Source of the DNA: Myxococcales bacterium
GTDB lineage: Bacteria > Myxococcota > Myxococcia > Myxococcales > JAKAPL01
Direction: 5' to 3'
NCBI GenBank assembly: GCA_021783235.1
Contig: JAJXUD010000020.1
Coordinates: 1-61,629 of the forward strand
DNA: 61,629 nucleotides
Position numbers and translations under genes: made by a program. This document shows, piece by piece, positions 25,884 to 33,446 of the stretch (its first letter is position 1; every line of letters starts with the position of its first letter). Under the pieces are notes generated by a model. It ran no database searches and had not been told where the DNA came from. It worked only from the letters and a program-made list of their open reading frames with translations.

Positions 25884-27011
25884 ATGCTGAAGCAACTGAG
25901 CCTCACGAACTGGAAGAGCTTCGGACCCGAGGGGCCGGCGAATCCGCCGCTCCAGTTCGCGCCGCTGACCCTGCTCGTCGGGCCGAACGCCTCCGGCAAG
26001 AGCAACGCGCTCGACGCCTTGCGGTTCCTGCAAGGGGCAGCCCTTTTCAGCCTCGGTGACGTGCTTCGGGGACACTCGGAGGCCGGAGTTGAAATCTGGC
26101 CGCCGATCCGCGGCGGCGTCGTCGAGGCTGCGCACGCTGGGACCGACACGTTCACGCTGGGGGCCAGGTGGGAAGTTCCGAGTGGCCACGTGAGGCATCG
26201 AATCGTCGTCTCCACCGAGGGGGAGGTGACCGCCAGCGACGACAGCATCGACCTCGAGTCCGGGGGGCACGCCGGGATCGCCCGCGACTCTCATAGCCCG
26301 TGGTCCAGGCTCGCCAGGGTCAGGAATGATCCCCCCCCTCCAGCGGATCTCGCGTTCGCAGACGAGGTCGGCCGCGAGTTGCGCGAGGCGGTCTTCCTCG
26401 ACATCCGGCCCTCGCTGATGCGGGCTTATCGGCCACTCAACGGAGGCCACCTTGGGACATCGGGCGAGAACGTCTCGCCGGTGCTCGCCGCCTTGCCCGA
26501 GGACAAGCTGGCAGATGTCGTCGACTGGCTCTCGGAGCTCTGCGGCCCCGAGATCGCGTGCCTTGAGTTCGACGTGACCAAGCTCCGCGAGGTCATGATG
26601 ATCCTCGTCGAGCGCGGGGGGCGGAAGATCTCCGCCCGGAGTGTTTCTGACGGGACGTTGCGGTTCCTGGGCCTGGTCGTTGCGCTCCTGACGGCACCCA
26701 CGGGCGCCCTGCTCGTCATCGAGGAGCCCGATGTCGGACTCCATCCCTCGCGCATCCGCCTATTGGCGGAGCTGCTCGAGAACCTCACCCGCAAGCGCCA
26801 CATCCAGGTCATCGCGACGACCCACTCCGCCACCCTCTTGGCGCACCTCTCGCCGGAGTCCCTCGCGAACGTGGTCGCTTTCGGACGCGACGCCGACACT
26901 GGCGACACCCACTGCCGGCGCCTCGGCGAGCTGCCCCACTTCGAGACGCTGCGGGACTCGAAGAACATCGAGCAGCTGATCTCGACGGGCTGGCTGGAGC
27001 GGGCGCTTTGA
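25884..27011 (+). CDS. AAA ATPase (AAA_21/OLD-like), putative defence protein
   Basis: This is a 375-residue SMC/RecF-like ATPase. Walker A is GPNASGKS at 33-40. The ABC-type signature region is ARSVSDGTLRFLGL at about 251-263. Walker B is LLVIEEPDVGLHP at 277-288, and the switch His is in ATTHSATLL (His314). The insert between Walker A and the signature is short, with no coiled coil. The N-terminal NWKSFGP motif is typical of the AAA_21/AAA_15 proteins in OLD, PARIS-like and related antiphage modules. Its stop overlaps the TTG start of a small TOPRIM-like gene. Lower GC at some third positions suggests transfer. The defence role is inferred from the pairing. Confidence 0.9.
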   Translation: MLKQLSLTNWKSFGPEGPANPPLQFAPLTLLVGPNASGKSNALDALRFLQGAALFSLGDVLRGHSEAGVEIWPPIRGGVVEAAHAGTDTFTLGARWEVPSGHVRHRIVVSTEGEVTASDDSIDLESGGHAGIARDSHSPWSRLARVRNDPPPPADLAFADEVGRELREAVFLDIRPSLMRAYRPLNGGHLGTSGENVSPVLAALPEDKLADVVDWLSELCGPEIACLEFDVTKLREVMMILVERGGRKISARSVSDGTLRFLGLVVALLTAPTGALLVIEEPDVGLHPSRIRLLAELLENLTRKRHIQVIATTHSATLLAHLSPESLANVVAFGRDADTGDTHCRRLGELPHFETLRDSKNIEQLISTGWLERAL

Positions 27012-27574
27012 AGGTCCTCATCATCCCGGAGGACCAGGAGCTGGACCGCTACATCGTGAAGCCGGTCGTCGAGGCGCTCTTCGCCGACCTCGGCGTGCCG
27101 GCAAGCGTCAACGTCCTCCCGGAACCGAGGCTCCGCGGTGCAGGGGAGGCGCTCGACAAGGACACGGTTGCCTCCATCGTGCGAGACAGCCCCATGGAGG
27201 ATCTCTTCCTCCTGATCGTCGACCGGGACTGCAACCGCGAGCAGCACGAAGCGAAGGCCGCGCAGCGCCAGGCCGAGCACGCAGGCAAGCTCCTCGCGTG
27301 CCTTGCCGTGCAGGAGGTCGAGGTCTGGTTGCTGGCCCTCTACAAAGACCGGTTGAAGGTGACGTTCACCGAGGTTCGCAAGGACCCCGACCCCAAGGAG
27401 CGCTGGGCGGAGCCGCTGCTGAAGGAGCTTGGATCCGAAGGTCCCGGTCGAGGCCGCAAGGCGGCCATGCGCGCTCTTTCTGGCAAGTGGCGGAGCCTCC
27501 ACGACACCTGCCCCGAGTTGCTTGATCTCCAGCGACGGATCCAGGCCTGGCAACAGCAGCCCGCGCCCGTCTGA
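27008..27574 (+). CDS. TOPRIM-like (DUF4276-type) partner of the ATPase
   Basis: This is a 188-residue protein starting with TTG inside the ATPase stop (TTGA). The sequence KVLIIPEDQELDRYIVKPVVEALF supplies an acidic residue (Glu8) in the first strand and helix. LFLLIVDRDCN supplies a D-x-D pair (Asp72, Asp74). This is the acidic pattern of TOPRIM nucleases. The following AVQEVEVWLLALYKDRL matches the conserved segment of DUF4276-like proteins, which accompany AAA ATPases. It is expected to act as a nuclease or effector controlled by the ATPase. The family call rests on motifs, and the exact Pfam family is not certain. Confidence 0.78.
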   Translation: MKVLIIPEDQELDRYIVKPVVEALFADLGVPASVNVLPEPRLRGAGEALDKDTVASIVRDSPMEDLFLLIVDRDCNREQHEAKAAQRQAEHAGKLLACLAVQEVEVWLLALYKDRLKVTFTEVRKDPDPKERWAEPLLKELGSEGPGRGRKAAMRALSGKWRSLHDTCPELLDLQRRIQAWQQQPAPV

Positions 27575-27698
27575 CGGCCCCCACTCGCCATGAACCGGGA
27601 GATCCGCCGCAAGCTCGGCCGCCTCACCGACATTCGAGAGGTCGCGATCGCCCCGAGCGGCTGGCCATCGGGCCCCTGGCCGGGTAGGTTCCCCCGCC
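27575..27698. other. Spacer with a possible truncated gene start
   Basis: Between the TOPRIM gene and galT an ATG at 27590 begins a coding-like stretch (MNREIRRKLGRLTDIREVAI). It loses coherence before 27670, where it runs into galT in another frame. It could be the 5' remnant of a third gene of the ATPase module. Confidence 0.3.
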
Positions 27699-28703
27699 AT
27701 GTCCGAGCTGCGGCGCGATCCCATCCTCGGCCGCTGGGTCATCCTCGCCCCCGAGCGGGCGGGCAGACCCACCGACTTCTCGACCCGCGTCGAGCCGCCC
27801 GAGGAGGGCGGGCTCTGCCCCTTCTGCCCGGGGAACGAGCGCCACACGCCGCACGAGATCCTCGCCTACCGGCCGGCGGGTGGGAGGCCGGGCGACGACT
27901 CCTGGAGCGTGCGGGTCTTCCCGAACCGCTACCCGGCGCTGCGGGTCGAGGGGGAGCTCGATCGCGAGGGGCACGGCATCTACGACAAGATGAGCGGCAT
28001 CGGCGCCCACGAGGTCATCGTCGAGACGCGCCGCCACGGCGCCCGGCTCGGGGAGCTGCCGCCCGGGGAGATCGCGCAGCTGCTCGCGGCCTGGCGCGAC
28101 CGGATGCTCGATCTGCGGCAGGACAGCCGGCTCCGCTCGATCCTCGTCTTCAAGAACCAGGGGCAGGCGGCGGGCGCGACCCTCGAGCACAGCCACAGCC
28201 AGCTCATCGCGCTGCCGATCTTGCCGCGCCAGGTGATGGCCGAGATGGCGGGCGCGCGCGCCTACTTCGACCAGAAGGAGCGCTGCATCTTCTGCGACAT
28301 CGTTCGGCAGGAGCGCAAGGAGGGGGTCCGGGTCGCCTACGAGAACGACGGCTTCGTGACGCTCGCCCCCTGGGCGCCGCGCATCCCCTTCGAGACCTGG
28401 CTCGTGCCGAAGGCGCACGCCTCGGGCTACGAGGAGGAGCCGCCCTCCCGGCTCGCGGGGCTCGCCGACGCGCTCGGAGAGACCTTGCGCCGGCTCGACC
28501 GGGCGCTCGACCGGCCGGCCTTCAACCTGATGCTCCACACGGGGCCCTTGAACGAACGGTCGCTCGCCCACTACCACTGGCACATCGAGATCATGCCTAT
28601 CCTTGGACGGGTCGGCGGCTTCGAGTGGGGGAGCGGCTTCTACATCAACCCCACGCCGCCGGAGGAGGCCGCGGAGTTCTTACGGAAGTCGGGGGCGGGT
28701 TGA
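27699..28703 (+). CDS. galT: Galactose-1-phosphate uridylyltransferase
   Basis: This is a 334-residue HIT-superfamily nucleotidyltransferase of the Leloir pathway. It exchanges UDP-glucose and galactose-1-phosphate. The start SELRRDPILGRWVILAPER is canonical. CPFC (Cys40, Cys43) is the zinc pair. The active site is HSHSQ at 164-168, with His166 as the expected nucleophile and Ser in place of the usual Pro. CIFC (196/199) begins the second HIT-like half, and HYHWHIEIMP closes the family pattern. It lies 4 nt before glgA in one operon, linking galactose entry to glucan synthesis. Confidence 0.93.
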   Translation: MSELRRDPILGRWVILAPERAGRPTDFSTRVEPPEEGGLCPFCPGNERHTPHEILAYRPAGGRPGDDSWSVRVFPNRYPALRVEGELDREGHGIYDKMSGIGAHEVIVETRRHGARLGELPPGEIAQLLAAWRDRMLDLRQDSRLRSILVFKNQGQAAGATLEHSHSQLIALPILPRQVMAEMAGARAYFDQKERCIFCDIVRQERKEGVRVAYENDGFVTLAPWAPRIPFETWLVPKAHASGYEEEPPSRLAGLADALGETLRRLDRALDRPAFNLMLHTGPLNERSLAHYHWHIEIMPILGRVGGFEWGSGFYINPTPPEEAAEFLRKSGAG

Positions 28704-28706
28704 CGC

Positions 28707-30149
28707 GTGGAGATCCTCTTTCTCTCATCCGAGGTGCAGCCCTGGTCGAAGACCGGCGGGCTCGCGGACGTCGCGGGCGCGCTGCCGCAGGCGCTCGCGC
28801 AGCGCGGCCACCGGGTCACCGTGGTCTCTCCCCTCTACGGCGGCCTCGACCGGTCGGCGCCGACGCCCGTCTCCATCGGCCGGAGCGTCGAGGTCCGGAT
28901 GGGCGACCGGCCGTACGTGGCCGAGATCTGCGAGGCCAAGCTCGGCCAGGTCCGCTGGCTCTTCCTCCGCGAGGATGGCTTCTTCGCGCGGCGGGCGCTC
29001 TACGGCGAGGGGGGGCGCGACTACCCGGACAACGGGCTCCGCTTCGCCTTCTTCTCGGCGGCCGCCCTCGAGGCGGCGGCGGCGGTCGGCAGCCCCCCGG
29101 AGATCGTCCACGCGAACGACTGGCAGACGGGGCCCGCGATCTACCTCGCCTCGCGGGCGCGCGGCGGCGGCGCCCGGCCCGGGCTCGTCTTCACGATCCA
29201 CAACCTCGCCTACCAGGGGCTCTTCCCGCCCAACGTGCTCGCCGAGCTCGGCTGGCCCGAGCGGCTCTTCAACCTGCACGAGCTCGAGTTCCACGGCTCG
29301 GTCTCGTTCCTCAAGGCGGGCGCGGTCTACGCGGATCAGCTCTCGACCGTGAGCCCGAACTACGCCCGCGAGATCCGGCAGCCCGAGTTCGGCTGCGGCC
29401 TCGACGGGCTGATGCGCTCTCTCGACGGCCGGCTGCGGGGGATCGTGAACGGCATCGACAGCTCCGAGTGGGATCCGCGCCGCGACCGGCAGCTACCGGC
29501 GCACTTCCACGCCGCCGACCTCGCGGGCAAGGCGCGCTGCAAGGTCGCCCTGCAGAAGGAGCTCGGGCTGCCCGCCCTGGCCGATCGGCCGCTCTTCACG
29601 ATGGTCGGCCGGATCACGCCCCAGAAGGGGCACGACCTCTTGCTCGCCGTGCTCGACGGGCCGGGGCGGGAGCTGCTCTCGCGGGCGCAGCTCGCGATCC
29701 TCGGCAGCGGCGACCAGGGGCTCGAGCGGGCGCTGCTCGCGAAGGCGCGCGAGCGGCCCGAGGCGCTCGCGGTGCGGGTCAGCTTCGACGAGGGGCTCGC
29801 CCACCGGCTGGAGGCGGGCGGCGACTTCTTCCTGATGCCGTCGCGCTTCGAGCCGTGCGGCCTGAACCAGCTCTACTCGCTCCGCTACGGCGCGCTGCCG
29901 ATCGTCCGCTCGACGGGCGGCCTCGCCGACACGGTGCAGGACGCCGCCCCGGATCTCTCGCGGGGCACCGGCTTCGCCTTCCGCCCACCCACGCCGGAGG
30001 CGCTCTGGGAGGCGATCGAGCGGGCGCTCGCGGCCTACGCGCGGCCCGCGGCGCTCTTGGCGTTGCGGCGCGCGGGGATGGCGCAGGACTACTCGTGGGA
30101 GGCCTCGTCGGCGCGCTACGAGGAGATGTACCGGGAGACCAGCCGCTGA
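28707..30149 (+). CDS. glgA: Glycogen/starch synthase (ADP-glucose type)
   Basis: This is a 480-residue GT5 glycosyltransferase with a GTG start. The N-terminal EVQPWSKTGGLADVAGALP loop binds ADP-glucose. HANDWQTGPAIYL and FTIHNLAYQGLFP are conserved in the N-domain. The C-domain shows TMVGRITPQKGHDLL and the catalytic region PSRFEPCGLNQLYSLRYGALPIVRSTGGLADTV. The length is typical for bacterial GlgA. It transfers glucose from ADP-glucose to glycogen. galT precedes it by 4 nt, and the GH57 enzyme upstream belongs to the same metabolism, though an inserted module separates it. Confidence 0.95.
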   Translation: MEILFLSSEVQPWSKTGGLADVAGALPQALAQRGHRVTVVSPLYGGLDRSAPTPVSIGRSVEVRMGDRPYVAEICEAKLGQVRWLFLREDGFFARRALYGEGGRDYPDNGLRFAFFSAAALEAAAAVGSPPEIVHANDWQTGPAIYLASRARGGGARPGLVFTIHNLAYQGLFPPNVLAELGWPERLFNLHELEFHGSVSFLKAGAVYADQLSTVSPNYAREIRQPEFGCGLDGLMRSLDGRLRGIVNGIDSSEWDPRRDRQLPAHFHAADLAGKARCKVALQKELGLPALADRPLFTMVGRITPQKGHDLLLAVLDGPGRELLSRAQLAILGSGDQGLERALLAKARERPEALAVRVSFDEGLAHRLEAGGDFFLMPSRFEPCGLNQLYSLRYGALPIVRSTGGLADTVQDAAPDLSRGTGFAFRPPTPEALWEAIERALAAYARPAALLALRRAGMAQDYSWEASSARYEEMYRETSR

Positions 30150-30170
30150 CCCCGCGGGGGGCGCATCGGG

Positions 30171-30542
30171 TCAGCCGCCGTCGGCGCCGCAGCTCGTGGG
30201 GGCGTTCTGCAAGGCCGACTGGCAGGGCTGGCTGAGCGTGCCCGCGTCGGGACAGCTCGGCAGATCGAAGGTCGAGGGGCAGCCCTGCGCCGAGGCGGCG
30301 GCCTCGTAGCAGTCGAGCTGCGCGTTCAGGATCCGCTGGTCGGCGGAGCCGCAGCTCGGCAGGGCGCTCTCGCAGGCGCCCTGGTCGAAGCAGAGATTGA
30401 AGCCGGGGCTGACGCAGCGCTGGTACTTCGCGCTGAGCGACGAGTAGACGCTCGTGCCGCGGCCGCAGAGATCCCCGCAGCCGGCGGCCGCGAGGGCGAG
30501 GGCCGAGAGAAGGCCCCCGAGCCTCGCGTTCCGCCGTCTCAT
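30171..30542 (-). CDS. Small 11-Cys lipoprotein (paralogue A)
   Basis: This is a 123-residue lipoprotein (ALALAAAGC lipobox). After the lipidated Cys it has ten further Cys residues, in the same order as in the neighbouring 30558-30938 product: DLCG, CFDQGACESALPSCGSADQ and LDCYEAA...GCP. It ends in a Cys-Gly-Ala-Asp-Gly-Gly tail. It is the second gene of a minus-strand tandem. The fold is probably disulphide-stabilised helical hairpins. No known domain is recognised and the function is unknown. Confidence 0.82.
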   Translation of the reverse strand: MRRRNARLGGLLSALALAAAGCGDLCGRGTSVYSSLSAKYQRCVSPGFNLCFDQGACESALPSCGSADQRILNAQLDCYEAAASAQGCPSTFDLPSCPDAGTLSQPCQSALQNAPTSCGADGG

Positions 30543-30557
30543 GCCGCTGCTCGAAGC

Positions 30558-30938
30558 TCAGCCCGCGTCGGCGCCGCAGGCGCTGGGGGAGTTCGCGAAG
30601 GCGCCCTGACAGGCCGCGCTGATCGTGCCGCCGTCCTGCTCGAGGCAGCCGAGCATGTCGAAGGCGCCGGAGGTGCAGCCCGAGTTGTTCGAGAGCGCCT
30701 TGTCGAGGCAGTTGAGCTCGTTCGTCATGACCTGCTGATCCGCGCTCGAGCAGTTCGGCAGCGCCTTCTCGCAGGCGCTCTGATCGAAGCAGGAGCTGCT
30801 GCTGCCCCCGTCCGAGCAGGATGCCGAGAACGAGTTGAGCTTCTGCATGGTGCTCTGAGCGTGTCCGCAGAGATCCTGGCAGGCGGCGACGGCGAGTCCT
30901 GCGCCCACGGTGAGCGCGAGTGCGACGATTCTCTTCAT
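30558..30938 (-). CDS. Small 11-Cys lipoprotein (paralogue B)
   Basis: This is a 126-residue lipoprotein. The ATG at 30938 is chosen because GGAGG lies 7 nt upstream and the signal peptide ends in LAVAAC. Eleven Cys residues match paralogue A position for position (DLCGHAQS, CFDQSACEKALPNCSSADQ, LNCLDKAL, GCTS, GCLEQ, AACQ, ACGAD), with about 45-50% identity by eye. The spacing between the genes is 15 nt, so they form an operon and arose by tandem duplication. The function is unknown. Confidence 0.85.
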   Translation of the reverse strand: MKRIVALALTVGAGLAVAACQDLCGHAQSTMQKLNSFSASCSDGGSSSSCFDQSACEKALPNCSSADQQVMTNELNCLDKALSNNSGCTSGAFDMLGCLEQDGGTISAACQGAFANSPSACGADAG

Positions 30939-31023
30939 GGCTTGCTCCTCCCTGTGCCCGAAACGGGCCATCCTCCCAAAACATACCACGGATGGTTGAC
31001 GGCGTCGGTTTCTTCACGAGACG

Positions 31024-31932
31024 ATGCGCTCCATGGCGGAGCCCCTGGAGGTCGGCGAGTACCGGCTGCTCGACAAGATCGCCGTCGGCGGCATGGCGGA
31101 GATCTTTCGCGCCGAGCCGGTCGCGGGCGGCGAGCGGCTGGTGCTCAAGCGGCTCCTCCCGCAGCACCGCTCCGACCCGCGCTTCGTCGAGCGCTTCGTC
31201 GGCGAGGCGAAGCTCTGCGTGAAGCTGCGCCACCCGAACGTGGTCCGCACCCAGAAGCTCTTCAAGAAGGGGCTCGACTACTTCATGGTGCAGGAGCTGG
31301 TCGACGGCGCCTCGCTGCGGGCGGTCCTCGATCGACGACGCGCCGCCGGGGCGCCCCTGCCGCTCGGGGCCACGCTCCAGGCGCTCTCGGGGCTGCTCTC
31401 GGCGCTCGACTACCTCCACCGGGCGAGGCTCGGCGACGAGAAGGTCCAGATCGTCCACCGCGACGTCGGCCCCGCGAACCTCCTCCTCTCCCGCGCGGGC
31501 GAGGTGAAGCTGACCGACTTCGGCGTCACCGAGGCCTCGCTCCACCCGGAGTCGAAGGCCGAGCACGGCGCACTCGTGGGGACGCCGGCGTACATGTCCC
31601 CCGAGCAGGTCCGCGGCCGGCCGCTCGACGCCCGCTCGGATCTCTTCTCGGCGGGGAGCGTCCTCTACGAGTGCCTCGCCGGCCGGCCGCCCTTCGAAGC
31701 GGAGGTCGAGTTCGAGCTGCTCCAGCAGGTAACCGAGGCCGCGCCGCCGCCGCTGCCGCCGTCCACGCCGGCGCCCCTGCGCGCGGTCGTCGCGAAGGCG
31801 ATGGCCGCCGCGCCCGAGGCGCGCTTCCAGACGGCCGCGGAGCTTCGCAAAAGCCTCCTCGCCGCGGGCCAGGCCGCGGGCGCGGCGCCCGACCCCGCCG
31901 CGTTGGCGGCGGCCGTGGGCGAGGCGGGGTAG
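31024..31932 (+). CDS. Soluble Hanks-type Ser/Thr protein kinase
   Basis: This is a 302-residue protein kinase. The Gly loop is IAVGGMAEIF, the ATP-binding Lys is Lys42 in LVLKRLL, and the catalytic loop is HRDVGPANLLL (Asp147, Asn152). The Mg-binding motif is DFG at 165-167, and the activation segment ends in GTPAYMSPEQVRG. The C-lobe is complete, but only about 25 Ala-rich residues follow, with no transmembrane or sensor domain. The protein is therefore cytosolic and probably controlled by a partner. An in-frame ATG 9 nt downstream is an alternative start. Multiple such kinases are typical of Myxococcota. Confidence 0.93.
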   Translation: MRSMAEPLEVGEYRLLDKIAVGGMAEIFRAEPVAGGERLVLKRLLPQHRSDPRFVERFVGEAKLCVKLRHPNVVRTQKLFKKGLDYFMVQELVDGASLRAVLDRRRAAGAPLPLGATLQALSGLLSALDYLHRARLGDEKVQIVHRDVGPANLLLSRAGEVKLTDFGVTEASLHPESKAEHGALVGTPAYMSPEQVRGRPLDARSDLFSAGSVLYECLAGRPPFEAEVEFELLQQVTEAAPPPLPPSTPAPLRAVVAKAMAAAPEARFQTAAELRKSLLAAGQAAGAAPDPAALAAAVGEAG

Positions 31933-31974
31933 ATCGCCCCGGGGGGGGGCTGACGGCTCCCCGCGCTCGCCCGG

Positions 31975-32505
31975 CTAGAAGAGCTTCTTCGCGAGCGCGG
32001 CGGCGCGCTCCTGAACCACGGGATCGTCGGCGGTCAGCTCGAGCGACTGGAGCCGCTGCCTCAGGCTCGGCGGCGGCTTCGGGAGCTTGCCCTCGTCGTG
32101 GATCGCCTCGAGCCGGTCGAGCGCGACGAGCTGCACCTCGGCCTTCGGGTGGTCGAGGACCCGGTCGAGCAGGTAGGGATCGTCCGGCAGGTCGTGGGCC
32201 GCAATCAGCTCGTCGACCGCCTCGGCGAAGGCCTTCGGCCCCTCGGCCTCGCGGATCTTGCGGAGCGCCGCGTCGCGCGACTTCTTCTTGCCCTCGGGGT
32301 CGATCCGGTCGCGCATCGCCTCGGGTAGCTCGCCGCCGGAGAAGACCTTCTCGAGGCTCGCCTTGTAGCGGCTGTACGCCGAGGTCTTCTCGAAGCGCTC
32401 GCGCTCGCGGTCGGAGGAGGTCCGGCCTCGCCCGCCGCGATCGCGGCCCTTGTCGATCTCTCGCCAGCTCTTCTTCGGCCGCTCGTCGTCGGAATCGCGG
32501 GGCAT
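31975..32505 (-). CDS. Charged protein of unknown function downstream of prmA
   Basis: This is a 176-residue protein. The ATG at 32505 follows the prmA stop by 8 nt in the same direction. The first 50 residues are highly charged (Arg/Lys/Asp/Glu-rich). Residues about 50-175 form helices, including FAEAVDELIAAHDLPDDPYLLDRVLDHPKAEVQLVALDRL. That segment is reminiscent of a single HEAT-like repeat pair, but is not enough to name a family. It is probably cotranscribed with prmA. No function is assigned. Confidence 0.78.
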   Translation of the reverse strand: MPRDSDDERPKKSWREIDKGRDRGGRGRTSSDRERERFEKTSAYSRYKASLEKVFSGGELPEAMRDRIDPEGKKKSRDAALRKIREAEGPKAFAEAVDELIAAHDLPDDPYLLDRVLDHPKAEVQLVALDRLEAIHDEGKLPKPPPSLRQRLQSLELTADDPVVQERAAALAKKLF

Positions 32506-32513
32506 CGGCAGAC

Positions 32514-33380
32514 TCAAGCGATCGGACGCTCGAAGGTCAAGAGCATCCAGTCGCCGTCGCGCCAGCGGGGTCGCTCGCGAAGCGGCGGCCCGAAGGCCCG
32601 CGCGACCTCGTCCTCCTGCCCGCCGAGGATCCCGGAGAGAAAGAGCGTGCCGCCCGGGGCGACCTTCGGGGCGAGGCCCGGGGCGAGCGCGACGAGGGTG
32701 TTCGCGAGGATGTTCGCGACGACGAGATCGAAGCCGCCCGAGACCTCCTCGAGCGGCGCCTCGCGCGCGTCGAGCGCGACGCCGTTGCGGGCGGCGTTCT
32801 CCCGGGCGACCCGCACCGCCACGGCGTCGTCGTCCGTCGCGATGAGACGCCCCGCGCCGAGCAGCCGCGCGGCGATGGCGAGGATTCCGGAGCCGGTGCC
32901 GACGTCGAGCACGGAGGCGCCGGGGCGGGCCGCGAGCGCCTCGTCGAGCGCCCGAAGGCAGAGCGAGGTCGTCTCGTGCGAGCCGGTGCCGAAGGCGAGG
33001 CCGGGCTCGAGCACGAGCCGCCTCTCGCCCGGCGCGGGCTCCTCGGTGGACCAGGGCGGGAGCACGAGGATCCGGCCGAGGCGGAGCGGCCGAAAGTGGC
33101 GCTTCCAGCTCTCCGCCCACGCCTCCTCGGGGATCTCGTCGAGCCGCCCCGCGCTCCCGAGCCGCGCCTCGAGGAGCGCGCGGGCCTCCTCGGCCTCGGC
33201 GCGCCGCTCGAAGTGGCCGCGCAGCTCGACGGTCCCCTCGGGGAGCGGCGGCGCGCCCGGCGGCCCGAGCTCGCCGTGGGCGCGCGTCTCGACGCCGCCC
33301 GCCCCGGCGAGGTGGAGGAGCCCCGCGCCGGCGTCGGCGAGCTCGGGGGGGAGGGTGACGACGAGGAGGAAGGAGGGCAT
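32514..33380 (-). CDS. prmA: Ribosomal protein L11 methyltransferase
   Basis: This is a 288-residue SAM-dependent methyltransferase that trimethylates L11. The N-terminal FLLVVTLPPELAD substrate-recognition domain is followed by the AWAESWKRHFRPLRLG segment. EPGLAFGTGSHETTSLCLRAL precedes motif I, LDVGTGSGILAIAA. The NIL motif (VANILANTLVAL) and LSGILGGQEDEV are also family hallmarks. The start at 33380 (MPSFLLVV) gives the usual length; a longer frame exists upstream but has no support. Confidence 0.95.
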   Translation of the reverse strand: MPSFLLVVTLPPELADAGAGLLHLAGAGGVETRAHGELGPPGAPPLPEGTVELRGHFERRAEAEEARALLEARLGSAGRLDEIPEEAWAESWKRHFRPLRLGRILVLPPWSTEEPAPGERRLVLEPGLAFGTGSHETTSLCLRALDEALAARPGASVLDVGTGSGILAIAARLLGAGRLIATDDDAVAVRVARENAARNGVALDAREAPLEEVSGGFDLVVANILANTLVALAPGLAPKVAPGGTLFLSGILGGQEDEVARAFGPPLRERPRWRDGDWMLLTFERPIA

Positions 33381-33446
33381 GGGTTCGAGCGCTCGGTGAG
33401 CCCCCACCCTAGCCCGCCCCCGCTCCGCGCGGGAGGGGATCGGACG

